A stretch of DNA of 29,176 bases from Mycogone perniciosa (lineage: Eukaryota > Ascomycota > Sordariomycetes > Hypocreales > Hypocreaceae), in the NCBI GenBank assembly GCA_025331125.1, contig JAOALB010000285.1:1-29176 (forward strand). Reading direction: 5' to 3'. Positions within the stretch are counted from its first letter, which is position 1, and the number at the start of each line of letters is the position of its first letter. The notes under the pieces are model-generated. The model was given only the letters and a program-made list of their open reading frames with translations. It made no database searches and was not told where the DNA came from. The translations under genes and the position numbers were made by a program. Below are positions 1 through 10,430 of this stretch, in pieces.

Positions 1-820
1 GCTACGGAGAGGACGCAGAGATACCTTGATATTACATAAGCCAATTGAACCGAGTCATAAGTATCCCGTCAATATATGGTTTGTAGCTACGTGAAGTCGC
101 ACGCTTATAGAGGCTGCTTGCATGTCGCTCGCCCAGAGGCAGAACGGCAGCAGAGAACAGTACAGATTTGATTGGCCCATACCCTGTAGGCCAATCTGGC
201 TCGCCCTTGCCTCCGGCAGTTTCCCACTGTACTGTACCATAGATGGGAGCAATATGCTGCATTTGGGCCTTAGGGTCATGAATGGCTACGGGTTACCGTA
301 CCTTGTGTAACTCTCCCCTGTAAAAATTCCCTCGCACTAGCAGCTGTTATGGCTTGCTAGCGCGGCGGGGTATTTTTGCAGGCCGGCTGGAGTGTAATAA
401 CCCCTTGAGGCCAAAACTGGACACTTTGTTGGATCTCACTTTTGTCTTTTTTACAAGGGTCGGCACCCCGCTTTCGTCCATAAGTACTCTGTAGACTTTC
501 ATATAAGGCCAAAAGTCCACAAACAGACAAGGGTATATAACGTCATCGCAATATATTCAGGTGATGGCATTTAGAAGATGGTAGTTTAGGGCCATTGTAG
601 ACTATGAAGCTTGGAACGTAGTGTTACAGAATACAGGAGAACTGACTGGAATAGGAGCAGTAAACCATGATTAAAGAAAGCGCTAGTATAAACCACATTC
701 GGCCAGAAATGTCCTTGATTCAAGAACAAGCAAAGAAGCTTGGACGCTAAACCTGATCGCTACTGTAGATAAAAGGGGATCATGAAGGTCCACCATGAGC
801 GTCTATTTGTCCGCTTTAGC
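1..820. other. Non-coding repeat-rich left edge
   Basis: No convincing gene. Short frames here lack family motifs and overlap on both strands. Scattered variants of the CCAC(T)TTGTTGACTTTT word and its inverse (for example near 420-435 and 504-515) link this stretch to the tandem array that follows. A TACGGAG half-motif lies at 3-9 and a TACTCTGTA variant near 485. Confidence 0.5.
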
Positions 821-821
821 C

Positions 822-1000
822 GCATTATCCATTTGTTGACTTTTAGCCTTCTAAAGTGTTGCGCTAAAGTCTACAACAGACATCTGTCCACTTGTTGACT
901 TTTAGCCTTATGGTGCATTGCGTTAAAAGCCTAGAAATAGACATTGTCCATTTGTTGACTTTTGGCCATATGAAAGTCTTGTGGACGAAAATCGGGTGCC
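822..1000 (+). repeat. Imperfect 59-60 bp tandem repeat, about 3 units
   Basis: The core TTGTTGACTTTT begins at 833, 892 and 952, giving periods of 59 and 60. Each unit continues with (T)AGCC/GGCC, a TTG(T)GCG-like word and an AGAC junction. Further degenerate cores follow near 1153 and 1222. No coding potential is evident. Confidence 0.75.
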
Positions 1001-1230
1001 GGTACCGCCGCAAAGGCGAGGTCTCTTGCGAGACAAAAATGGTATTCACTGAGATCCAAGAGGCTCCATTTTCGGCCTTAGTGGTCATTACACCCCTAAG
1101 AACTCCACATTGTCTTCAGAGTCGTTTTATGCCAAGGGCCTAGAAGCAGAAATTTATCCATTTTTGACTTTCTAGACACAGAGTTTGTTCTGTCCATATA
1201 TTGACGACAGAGGGGTAACAGAGGTCCACT

Positions 1231-1460
1231 TGTTGGAAAACTCAGTTACGTAGTCAGCTTGATCACTTTGCAGAAGATTGGGGCCCAGAATTGTGCTCAA
1301 AATTGCTCCCTCCTCTTTCCATCCTCATTCGATTCTCTTCCAGCCATTTTATCATAGAAACAGAACGCCGCGCGTTCTGTTTCACCTCACGTTAGATCAC
1401 AGGTTCCCTTGCATACACATTTTTGTTTATTTCTAACAACTAGATTGACGTAATCCGACA
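1231..1460 (+). mobile_element. Solo LTR-like element, family A (copy 1)
   Basis: A 230-bp unit that starts TGTTGGAAAAC and ends ATCCGACA, so it has TG...CA termini as in copia-type LTRs. Copies lie at 6031-6258 (inverted) and 21884-22110. It carries a pyrimidine-rich tract and a conserved hairpin: AAACAGAACGC, loop CGC, then GCGTTCTGTTT. No matching 5-bp target duplication is visible (ccact / gcttc), so the insertion is old or was rearranged. No internal retroelement genes are nearby. Confidence 0.7.
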
Positions 1461-1598
1461 GCTTCACGTTGGCTGGGCTTCTTGGTTTGAAAATTATATT
1501 CTATAATGACACTGCATGGTTTAGCCTTTTGTTCCCGTTACATTACTCCATCTGGCATCGAGGAGTCAAGTAGATACATTTAGAGGCCAATTAACCTT

Positions 1599-3594
1599 TT
1601 ACGCAGCATTTAAACCTAGTTCTATGGCCTTAATTTGCGTAGCCAACAGTGGCGCGCCGACCCGGCTGCCGAGAAGGTTGGAGATTGCAATCCAAAAACC
1701 TGGATGGCCTGTCGGGCGGTAAACCTATTAATAGAGTCAGTGTTTTTGACCTTCATCATACGTTTTATATATAGAGACTTTTGGACGGATCAATACGAAC
1801 CGATGCCTGCTCCCCTTCCTCATCAAGTCCCCAGCGGCCGCTAGTTCGGCGAGCAACTTCCTCACCGATAACCTCACCGATGATATCCTCAAACATCTTC
1901 CAGCTAGTAGCGAGTACGATGATATCGGCGTCAACAGCCCTATCATCTTCGAGGATCAACCCGCTGGGACTTAGGCGGGCGATGCCCTTGGGGGAGCGCA
2001 GAACATGAATGCGGCCATCAGCAATGGCATCGCTGGCACCATCATTGACATAGAATCCACCGCGGGTGCGGACGGCGCGAGAGAGGAAGCTGTCACCAGT
2101 CTCACCCTTATCGATGGTGAACTCAGTGCGTTCCAGTCCTGCGACTATTTCTGCGTCGTGCGCTAGGAGATGCGGCATCTGGGCCGCCATCATGCCAAAT
2201 ACAACAGGCATGGGCAACGACCGCATGCTGAAGATGAAGTCGTCCGATGAAAAGCCTGCCTCTGCTGGTGGCATCACAATGCGCACCGCTGCCTCCGAAC
2301 TAATCACAAAGGTTGACCCGCGCTGCACCATCGTTACGTCGGCCCCGGCATTGACAAAGTCCATACATATATCGTGCGCGGACGTATTGGACCCGATCAC
2401 CACTACTTTCTTGTCTTGAACCCCCGGCATGACTGTGGCGTCCTCGTGCTCCGCAGCATGGTACAGCTGCCCCCGGAACTCGTCCTGGTCAGGCCACACG
2501 GGGATGTTGGGATGCGTCGACACGTGGGCGTTGCCAGCGTACACCAGGTGACGGGGATGCAGGCTTCTTCTCTTCTTGCGACTGTCGGTGGTGACAGTCT
2601 CGATAGTCCACTGCGCCGACTTGTCATCATAGTGCGCGCTCTGGAACTCCGTCTCGAGCCAGAGCTGGAGATCAAGTGTCCGTGCATAGAACTCGAGGAA
2701 GTCCGCTACCTGATTCTTATCGGGGAAGACAGGCCAGTTGGAAGGAAAATCCAGGAAGGGTAAGTTATCTCCCCAGTTAGGACTATGCAACGTAAGTCCC
2801 TTTTCAAATTCAAGGCCAAGAGTTAGCACTAATCATGAGGATGTTTTTCAGAAGTGGTAGACATGCCTTGTAACGTTTTCTCCACGAGTCTCCAACGCGC
2901 TGCCCCCGATCGATCACCAGTGTGCGCACCCCCAAGTCTTGTAGACAGGCAGCCACCGACAGACCGCAGTGGCCTGCAAGATGTTAGGGGCATTCTGCCG
3001 CATGTTTTGGAATATGTGAAACCTCGGCCTACCTGCTCCGATGATCACGACGGTTGGCTCAGTCTCTTCGTCAGGCTCATCTGGAATGGGGACCGGCTGT
3101 TGCCGAAAGCGCCGCCTGTTCATAGCTTTCCCTTGCGGGTGTCCGATCAACTCCTCAAGGGTAACGAACAGAATCCATGCTTTCCACTCTCCGGGAGCGG
3201 TGTTGGCAAGCCGGACCATGCCCTGGCCTTGGCCGACCTGGGTCTGAAATTCAAATCCCGACTCTAGCCAAAGCATTGACCCCATCTGCTTGAGGACTGG
3301 CCGTAGCTGAGGCTTCTGCGATAGCTTCAGGTTAAAGAGTAGGCTGCCTTCCTTGTGCTCACGTACAAATTGCGTGATTGCGGAGATCCCCTGCAATGTA
3401 CGCTGGTCCCATGACAGTGCAAGCCCATCTTTCAGCCAGCTGTCCTTCAGAAACAACGTCTCCAGGTCTAGCAATTCCGCTGCCAAGGCTGTTTCAAAAC
3501 GCTTAAGCCATTGGCTCACGATTGCGCTTGCATTTGCGCTCACGGTGTCTTTGTCCTCGCCTGTGACCAAGGCAAGCTGAGGCAACCCACTCAT
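1599..3594 (-). CDS. Flavin-containing monooxygenase with N-terminal NTF2-like domain, four exons
   Basis: Predicted 597-aa FAD/NAD(P)H-dependent monooxygenase, probably cytosolic. Exons on the minus strand are 3594-3033, 2973-2867, 2799-1801 and 1724-1599; they sum to 598 codons with all frames joined. Intron 1 (59 nt) is GT-AG with CTAAC. Intron 2 (67 nt) is GC-AG (AAG|GCATGT ... GCTAAC ... AAAAG). Intron 3 (76 nt) has donor GTTCGT and branch CTGAC. The order is an NTF2/SnoaL-like region at about residues 15-140, a FAD Rossmann motif VVIIGAGHCG near 182-191, the family signature LTLHSPNWGD, an FRGQLYHAAEH motif that resembles the FMO FxGxxxHxxx(Y/F) motif but ends in His, a second nucleotide site VVVIGSNTSA, and a C-terminal exon with RPTGHPGFW...LLATQIKAIE. 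An in-frame ATG at 3726 would add 44 Ser/Lys-rich residues; 3594 was preferred because homologues, as I remember them, start close to the NTF2 domain. The substrate is unknown and no biosynthetic cluster adjoins. The length is normal for the family. Confidence 0.88.
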
Positions 3595-4419
3595 GGTCGG
3601 GAGAAAATGATGGCAGATCTGCTTATTTTTTTCTGGCTTCTTGGAAGGGAGAGTAGAAGGTTTTTTAGAAGATCGAGATATGTTAAGGCTCCTACTCTGA
3701 GAAGTCGGGCTACGCGGGACAGACATCAACAATGTGTACAGACTACGGAGTACTCGTGTTGTTTTATAACCAGTGATTGTATGTACTCTGTATAGTGGGG
3801 TAAGATATCAAGGTCCGGGTTTGTTATAGCGGAGAAGCGCAAGGCCAACCGGAATCCCAGGATAGGACTGTGCTAATGAGGTTCAGTGAGAATCCTGCTT
3901 GCCGTGGACCCGGCAAGTCAACGTCAATGTCGTATTACGGAGTACGGAGTAGCTAGCATAAAATCCAGACCCATGTCTACGCCCGCTAACTAGAGACAGA
4001 GGATTCGACTAAGTAGTTCAGGGTAAAGTGTAAACACGTCAGCTGTTCCTAATAGTGGATCGCCTATGGAATAGTCGGATACTAAAAAGTGAAAAAGCTC
4101 CTGGTGGTGTCTATAACCTCGGGGATATCACTACGCAGTACTCCGTACTCTGTTCTCCGTACTCCGTACAGTGCAAGCCGTTGCTCTAGAATTGTTTTAG
4201 AATCCGAAGTCCTAGATCCACTTGCCCCGCGTTAGTATATGAGGTTTCCGGGGTAAGTGGTCACAGCGGGGCGGGTACTAACAGGGTCCCGAAGGCCCCC
4301 TGCTTGCGCTACAGTTTGGTACCTGACCCACTGTGAATATTTTGGCCTGCAACTGGGTACGGAGTAAGTACACCGCCGATGTCGGAACTGCCCCTGTATA
4401 TAATATAGTGGAAGTGTGA
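3595..4419. other. Intergenic region dense in TACGGAGTA motifs
   Basis: No gene seen. Exact TACGGAGTA occurs at 3744-3752, 3936-3944, 3943-3951 (overlapping) and 4358-4366. The reverse complement TACTCCGTA occurs at 4139-4147 and 4160-4168. This is the densest patch of the motif in the window. It also contains the 5' flank and probable promoter of the monooxygenase; no clear TATA box is visible there. Confidence 0.7.
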
Positions 4420-4798
4420 TGTCACGACCCGACCATGGTCATGGACCAAGCCCGGAAGAATGACGGAGCGACGGACCAATAAGGAAGTAATCACTCTGGT
4501 ACGTACCTAATCACCAAATGATTAGGAATGTATGTAAGTGATCACTGACCTCGAATCATTATGAACGTAAGTACGTCCTCTAATGATTCTTACTATTCTT
4601 TCTTCTATATAAGACTGGATAAGTCACGATCCTTAGTATAGTTACTTAGACAGTCGTTAACCATAGTATTCACTTGAACCCACCAGTTCTACAGAATCGT
4701 GACAACAACACGTTGCTTAGTATTCTCCCTAACCTCTCTGCTAACATAAACCCGGCGAACCTCGGTTTGACTGTTAGGAATCAGCCCGGATTGTCACA
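4420..4798 (+). mobile_element. LTR-like element, TGTCACGA family (copy 1)
   Basis: A 379-bp unit from TGTCACGACCC to ATTGTCACA (TG...CA). It carries an internal TATATAAG promoter-like box near 4605 and a long block shared with the inverted unit at 17794-18195, including the CCACCAGTTCTACAGAATCGT segment and the CTAACATAAACCC to CAGCCCGGAT end. The style resembles fungal Ty3/gypsy LTRs. No target duplication is visible and no gag-pol follows, so it is probably a solo LTR. Confidence 0.7.
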
Positions 4799-4948
4799 AC
4801 TGGGCACTCCATGGAATGTGATGGAATGCCATAGAATGCTGGCACGTTGGCAAGTTGGCACGTTGTATGCATGACGAGCCGCCGGATTTCCCTTGTGGCG
4901 AGCAGCACTTGCCTCCCTCTTGTTGCCCCTATTTGACAACTTGCTACT

Positions 4949-6030
4949 ATGGACAATGTAGGTTATGATGCAACTATATATAACGATGATGCACTTAACT
5001 ATCGGACCCCCAGGTTTGGCAGTCAAAGTTCAAGTCCAGCTGACCAGAGCCAGCAGCAGGTTAATAAACCTGGCTTGCTATTGCTCTAGTTAAACGATTG
5101 GGACTACGATCTCGCATATGACGAATCTCCGCCTACTTGTATCCATTATTCCATGGAATGGAAGCTGCTCTTGAACAAAGGAAGGCTAACGAAGCTTATA
5201 TACAACCCAGAGCGAGAACGGATCTTGTGCTGGCGCCTGGTGCGTTTTGGAATGAAACCTTGAAGTTAGCGGTCGAGAAGCTCCTAGAGTAGAAAACACC
5301 ATGGGGTAAATGCTACGAACCTGAGGAGACTAACGTCGTTGTATCCGTCTCGGATCGTGCCGAACGGAACCTATCTAAGCGCTTTGACCAGTTTGACGTT
5401 GACTGGGAGATTGTGGAGAACCAGCTGAGAGCCTGGAGCTCTCTATTTCGAGGCGGGAAGAAGCTGCGTATTGACATTTCGTTTATTTGCAAGGACGCGA
5501 GTCAAGCAGCTGCTATGAGGACGCGGCAGAGCGCTAGACGAGACGCCACCGGAAGGCAATATGCCGAGCTCGAAGCCGAGAATGCGGCAGAGGAAGCTGC
5601 GGGCCGAGAGAATCATTGGAATAAAGTCTATGCCATGATGCGATGCACTGGGCCCCCATGCACAGGAAGATACTGCTGGCGTGACCCTGTCCGGAAGAAG
5701 CATTTCATATTGGACGGTACCGATTTTATGCAGCAGCTTGTGAAGTATTCCGAGGATGGCCATATATTAGAGTCACATAAAGATGTTCCACTTTATATAC
5801 GCGATCAGGTTTAAGAAAGAGACGAAAAGAACTCAGAACCCAAGGACGAGAAGAAAAAGGCCTCAGGCGGCCTGCCTCCAATTTATATTGTTTTACCTGG
5901 GTCCTCTAATGAAGCTTGTAGCGGATGCTCTGCAATGTCAAATGCTGAGACTCCAGACGTGGCGCCTACCAGGCGCCCGGTTGATCTTAGTTTCGCAAGG
6001 CTTTACAGAGATGACGCCATCAAATGGTAT
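4949..6030 (+). pseudogene. Decayed conserved fungal gene, function unknown
   Basis: A coding-like sequence that starts with ATG at 4949 (MDNVGYDATIYNDD) and runs to the LTR boundary at 6030. The breaks are TAG at 5087, a frameshift near 5190 (frame 2 to frame 1), TAG at 5290 and TAA at 5812. All three stops could come from CAG/CAA by C-to-T change, as in RIP. Recognisable blocks are DLVLAPGAFWN, VVVSVSDRAERNLSKRF, LFRGGKKLRIDISF and a Cys-rich MRCTGPPCTGRYCWRDP. I recall similar unnamed hypothetical proteins repeated in Aspergillus and Penicillium genomes, but cannot verify that here. The C-terminus is cut by the family A LTR. Function is unknown. Confidence 0.7.
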
Positions 6031-6258
6031 TGTCGGATAACGTCGGTCTAGTTGGTGGAAATAAGCAAAAATGTGTATGCAAGGGAACCTGTGATCTGAC
6101 GTGAGGTGAAACAGAACGCGCGGCGTTCTGTTTCTATGATAAAATGGCGGGAAGAGAATCGAATGAGGATGGAAGCAGGACAGAGCAATTGAGCACAATT
6201 CTGGGCCCCAATCTTCTGCAAAGTGATCAAGCTGACTACATAACTGAGTTTTCCAACA
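6031..6258 (-). mobile_element. Solo LTR-like element, family A (copy 2, inverted)
   Basis: A 228-bp reverse-oriented copy of the 1231-1460 unit, running TGTCGGATAAC...TTTTCCAACA on the plus strand. It has the conserved GAAACAGAACGC / GCGTTCTGTTTC hairpin. It truncates the upstream pseudogene. Flanks (ggtat / cgacc) do not match. Confidence 0.7.
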
Positions 6259-6754
6259 CGACCCGCCCAGAATAGGTATGGATCGCAGTTAATACCATGG
6301 CTGGTGCTATCGACAGTCCCTTGGTAGAAGGGGCATGGAACTTGTCAAACCGTTGTGCCAAGCCAGCAAAAGTGAAGTGTCCATCTCGGCAATTGTAGCT
6401 ATTGACAGAACTTATCCCCCCTCATCATAGACAGCATCCACACATTAACACCCCAGTTGAGTGAGGATGAGCAGACGGTATGCATCTACGACATTCACGT
6501 GGTGGTATCACTGTTAGCACATGGCTGGCTATCTTGTGGGCTACGGGATTGAAAACGCTCGTATTGAATGTAACAATGTATAATGTAAGTTGTAGAATTT
6601 AAGAATGAACAATGGAGGAATGTAAGAATGTACATCGATACAATATGTACTCCGTAGAGGGCAGAGTGTCTCTCTGTCCAACCCCTTACCCAGGCACTAG
6701 TTTCCCTTCTACGAGTAACCGCTCTTGACGCAAGGAATCGGCACGCGCAGTCTC
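6259..6754. other. Intergenic, 3' flank of the secreted-protein gene
   Basis: Non-coding. It holds one copy of the dispersed CCAGCAAAAGTGAAG word (6366-6380), followed by the block CTCGGCAATTGTAGC that also occurs near 9597, and one TACTCCGTA at 6648-6656. Confidence 0.5.
6366..6405 (+). repeat. Dispersed CCAGCAAAAGTGAAG repeat (copy 1)
   Basis: CCAGCAAAAGTGAAG followed by CTCGG(C/T)AA(T/C)TGTAGC is shared with 9576-9613. The 15-bp core alone recurs at 25068-25082. It could be the terminus or debris of a DNA transposon; no transposase accompanies it. Confidence 0.55.
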
Positions 6755-8050
6755 TCAAGTTGAGTGCGAAGGGGTTGCGGACCAAGCACTGTAGGCGATC
6801 CAATTGTTCTGGTAAGCTGCGCATGCCATGTTCTGTGCCCCTGTGCTGCATCCAATGGAATAGACGCCTTGTGCGGGAGCAGATGTATAGCTAGGACCGT
6901 CCTTGCCGTGGCACTGAGTTGCGCCGCAGCCAGAGAAACACGACTGTCGGTACAGATAGCCTGAGCCAATCCTTTGCTGCGCCCAAATCTGCCCAACGCT
7001 GTTTCCGGGAACATTGCAGGTGTAGATGAAATTCTCCGAGTATGATTCGGTAATGGTGAATGTAAACGATGCAGAAAATGACGACTTAACGGGAGACCAG
7101 CCCCAGTTCCATGACTCGGCATAAGCCATGCTGAAACCAACATTGAAGGTCTGGGAACCACCACTAGGGTTTTTACCAGTCCAGAGGCAGGCACTGATTG
7201 GCAACCAGTTTCCCCACATAGCCCACATGCCCTCTCCCCAGAAACTGTAAAAGCCATAGGGAAAACACGCATACTGACGATCCTGCAGCTTGTCGTTGCT
7301 AATGGGTGCATTTGGCTTGATAGTCGTTGTGTCGACAATCGTATGAAGGTCTTCGTGGTAAATGAAGTGTGGAAGGGTGTGGTTATTCCAGACTGCCTCA
7401 TCCAAGCTGCTGGTGTTGTAGACTTTGAGCTCGATGTTATCCAAAACGGATCTCTTATCACTCCAGTCCACGGCGGGACCGGCGCTGGCAATATCTCTCG
7501 CAGCATGCTTGTGGTAAACCTCCTGAGGTTCGGGCTTGGTGCAAGGGTCAAACCTATTGACACATTTCTTGTCCCCATACACTGTGAGTGTAAGATTCTT
7601 GGATCCACCAAGGCTGTTGATATACTCTCCGATAAGGATAGATTGGTCAAGAGTATGATTTGCCACAATCAGCATTTCGCTGACAAGTCGGGTCCAAACA
7701 GCAGCATCTGAGGAGCTGTGGCGGTTATACCCCGAAGAGTAATCCAGAGACAAGGTATAAGTGTTGGATCCAATAGAAAGAGGGCTTGCGTTCTTATGGC
7801 CGCGGGTAGTCGTAGTTTTGGGAATAAGCTTATCAAGTTGTGCTCCAAAATACTTCGTGATTTGCCCAAAGTCGGCGTGACTCCAGGACCCAGTACAGCC
7901 ACAGTTCTTTTCTGTAAACACCTGATTGATGTGCAACTTGCTTTGGCTGTTCTTTCCATAAAAGTATTTATTTACATCGGTCGCTGGAGCTGTAGCTGAA
8001 ACTGTGGTTGCGGTCAGGCCGAACAGCCAAAGGAATTCGGAGTGAACCAT
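6755..8050 (-). CDS. Secreted glycoprotein of unknown function, 431 aa
   Basis: An intronless, uninterrupted frame with ATG at 8050. The first 20 or so residues (MVHSEFLWLFGLTATTVSATA) form a signal peptide. At least five N-glycosylation sequons (NAS, NHT, NLT, NTS, NHT) and about a dozen cysteines, including CGC near the mature N-terminus, indicate export through the secretory pathway. The C-terminal half is rich in Trp/Tyr/Gly and has a Ser/Thr/Phe alternating stretch (FSASFTFTITESYSENF) before a conserved-looking Cys cluster. Such alternation is typical of extended beta-hairpins and vaguely recalls aerolysin-type folds, but that is inference only. There is no TM helix beyond the signal and no GPI motif. 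I do not recognise the family. No obvious TATA box; the 5' flank is pyrimidine-rich. Confidence 0.82.
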   Translation of the reverse strand: MVHSEFLWLFGLTATTVSATAPATDVNKYFYGKNSQSKLHINQVFTEKNCGCTGSWSHADFGQITKYFGAQLDKLIPKTTTTRGHKNASPLSIGSNTYTLSLDYSSGYNRHSSSDAAVWTRLVSEMLIVANHTLDQSILIGEYINSLGGSKNLTLTVYGDKKCVNRFDPCTKPEPQEVYHKHAARDIASAGPAVDWSDKRSVLDNIELKVYNTSSLDEAVWNNHTLPHFIYHEDLHTIVDTTTIKPNAPISNDKLQDRQYACFPYGFYSFWGEGMWAMWGNWLPISACLWTGKNPSGGSQTFNVGFSMAYAESWNWGWSPVKSSFSASFTFTITESYSENFIYTCNVPGNSVGQIWAQQRIGSGYLYRQSCFSGCGATQCHGKDGPSYTSAPAQGVYSIGCSTGAQNMACAAYQNNWIAYSAWSATPSHST

Positions 8051-9565
8051 TGTTGTAAGTTCAAACCCAATTCAAGGGATTTCTTTTTCAAGAGAGATAA
8101 TACACCTGGTAGAGAGGGATAAGGGAAGGTGAGGAGGAAGATAAGCTCTGGACGGCAATGTCTCTTATGTATTTGTCAAGGTGATAAATATTCGTTGGAG
8201 TTCTTGATCTCTTATCTAACTGTGTATTCTCGTATCGGATTGATCGACTGCTGGGTAAGCTCCACGGAACTTCACTGCCGTGTAGATCACCGCATGGCTA
8301 CATTCGCAGGGATTCAGTAGGCAATTGCGGGGGGCAAGCAATCCTAATCATCTCATTACAAGCCAATAGGCTGGGGCATCTGCAGGTGCCGATAGTAGAA
8401 GTTGGCCAATTACTCCACGGGTACTCAAGATCTTGAGCTAGAGGCAATAACGTTGCCCTGAATACAAGCATGTAGAAATTATCTGCGGCAGTTGCTGTAA
8501 CACAGGGCAGGATTTACACGCCCGATTAAGCGTAGAAATGAGTCTGTGGGGGTTGCTGTAACCAAGGGCGTATTTGCACTGCTGAAGAGACTTAGCTTAG
8601 CTTTGCTTTCTCTTGAGGATTCAATAATAACTGCGGGCCTACGATCCATCGTGCTCCAATATCAATGACCAATGACTTAGTCACGTTTGTCTCCACCTTA
8701 AAGTATGATAAAATTCTACCAAGCTCAAAAAGCGCCATAAAGTTGAGTAATCCTCTTACCGGAAAATGCACGCGGGGCGAAGTATAGCAGCTTGAACAAC
8801 TCAATATCAGCATAGCTATAATAATAACTCTGGAAAGAGCCACCAATCGGCAAATTTTCCATGTCTGTGTAGGCTAATAAATAATAACCCGCTAGTGTAG
8901 ACCTAGGAAGTATACAGTGGCATTATTTGATCCTTGCGCAAGGGGACGCAAAGCGCGGATACAAGCAACTACATGTAAGAAACTGACTGACAGATCTGAC
9001 AGAATATACGACCCTACCAACTGGGTTATACGGCCCCGATATACGGAGTAATAGATGAAAGATAATGAGTCCCAAAGAATACAGTCTCGAGATATTGAGA
9101 ATGGTGAAGCAAATAATTAAGAAATGGGGTAGAGACATTGGTATAGTTGCGAATAGACCAAAAGTAGTAATATAGAAACTTGGGGTTACAATACCTAATA
9201 CAGCAGATGTAATCATCCTTTAACTTGAAAATCTGTTATTTTGTAGAGAGTCTTGGCCTGTTAAGCTTACGTATCTACAGAAGGAATAATTCCATCGCAG
9301 TACTATCTTCTATGATTTTACGACAGTGGGGTAACAAAGTTTCGTGATGGAATATCGTCATCGCGTTATCTATGCAGGCTGGCTTAATTCGACACCTGCA
9401 GTAGTTTTTGGGGCGCGCGGGCTTTCTAATCGCATGCGTGTCGGATATGGGGTCTATCGAATCCAAACGAGGTCTCGATCCCAGAGTGTGAAACAGAAAA
9501 ATAACTACACATTGGGCAGTACCGGTGACGAATAGTTTTACAATTTGAATAGGTAATGTTAACTG
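8051..9565. other. Long intergenic stretch, no gene recognised
   Basis: Short frames here have no recognisable domain. It includes an imperfect tandem duplication at 8470-8583 and one TACGGAGTA at 9042-9050. The base composition is balanced and nothing suggests RIP. Confidence 0.5.
8470..8583 (+). repeat. Imperfect tandem duplication, about 60 bp x 2
   Basis: The first unit (GTAGAAATTATCTG...TTGCTGTAACACAGGGC...TTTACACGC) is repeated about 60 bp on as GTAGAAATGAGTCTG...TTGCTGTAACCAAGGGC...TTTGCACTGC. It is non-coding. Confidence 0.6.
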
Positions 9566-9575
9566 TTGCCCCAGG

Positions 9576-9613
9576 CCAGCAAAAGTGAAGCGTGTACCTC
9601 GGTAACTGTAGCA
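9576..9613 (+). repeat. Dispersed CCAGCAAAAGTGAAG repeat (copy 2)
   Basis: The same core and CTCGGTAACTGTAGC extension as at 6366. Here it lies inside a stretch open on both strands, which is therefore not taken as a gene. Confidence 0.55.
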
Positions 9614-10430
9614 GATAGCGTGGTATATTCGCTGTGTGATAAACACACACTGGTTGGTTTTGCAAGAACCACAGTTGTAGAAAACTACGCAACACCTCAT
9701 TCACATCTATCTACAATACATCGTCCTATTACCTCTGTTCACCATTCCTACTAATCCCATCGCAAATACTTTCGGTTGAAACAACCGCCACAACCCCGAG
9801 ACTCATTCACAGACCGCCTCAAGAAAGGGACGCTCGTTAACAACACGCAGTACGTTTCCACCACAGAGCAAACAAGGAGATCAACAGCAGCGGCGGGCAA
9901 TCTACCTTGAGCCCGTGGAATTCACCGTTCTCAAGATCTTAAGCACGTCATCGACCTCCATCCGCAACTACGCACGGGGATATACATCCCCGCCCGTCGT
10001 ATACTCGCCGAGCATCCTAGCCCCATACGAGTGAGAAAAACTGGCACGATTTCATGTTATCTGGTGTTCGTGAGAGTGGCGTTGGTGATGGTGGAGTTGG
10101 TGGATGCGGACATTTTAACTTGTTGCGTTTGATTGGGTAGATTGGAAGAGGATTTAAATTCATTGCCTGCATTGGGTGGGTCATATGTTTCTAGCTCTCT
10201 TATTAGAGGGTAAGTTTTCAATTGAGAAGTATCTCATAAGCCAGCCTCTTCTTTCCTTCCTTCTTTGACCCACCTGTCATCGGGTATCTCGGATCTTGAT
10301 TAATAGTCACAATACGAGAAATACGCAGGGGGTCATAATCGGGGGTCATGTGGTGGGCCGGGATGAAGTCGTGTGCTTGATAAGGTGTAGATGGGACTGT
10401 GGTTCGCCACCTATCTTACTGTTGAGACAG
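9614..10430. other. Non-coding 5' flank of the LINE
   Basis: No gene recognised. It contains pyrimidine-rich and low-complexity stretches. The LINE is 5'-truncated, so this is target DNA or unrecognised LINE 5' sequence; the exact boundary cannot be set by eye. Confidence 0.4.

Noticed and set aside
1765..2829. Monooxygenase as a C-terminally truncated pseudogene
   Set aside because: A spliced fourth exon at 1724-1599 supplies the conserved C-terminus with a good branch site and acceptor.
9275..9700. 141-codon minus-strand frame
   Set aside because: No family motif. It covers the dispersed CCAGCAAAAGTGAAG repeat and is open on both strands.
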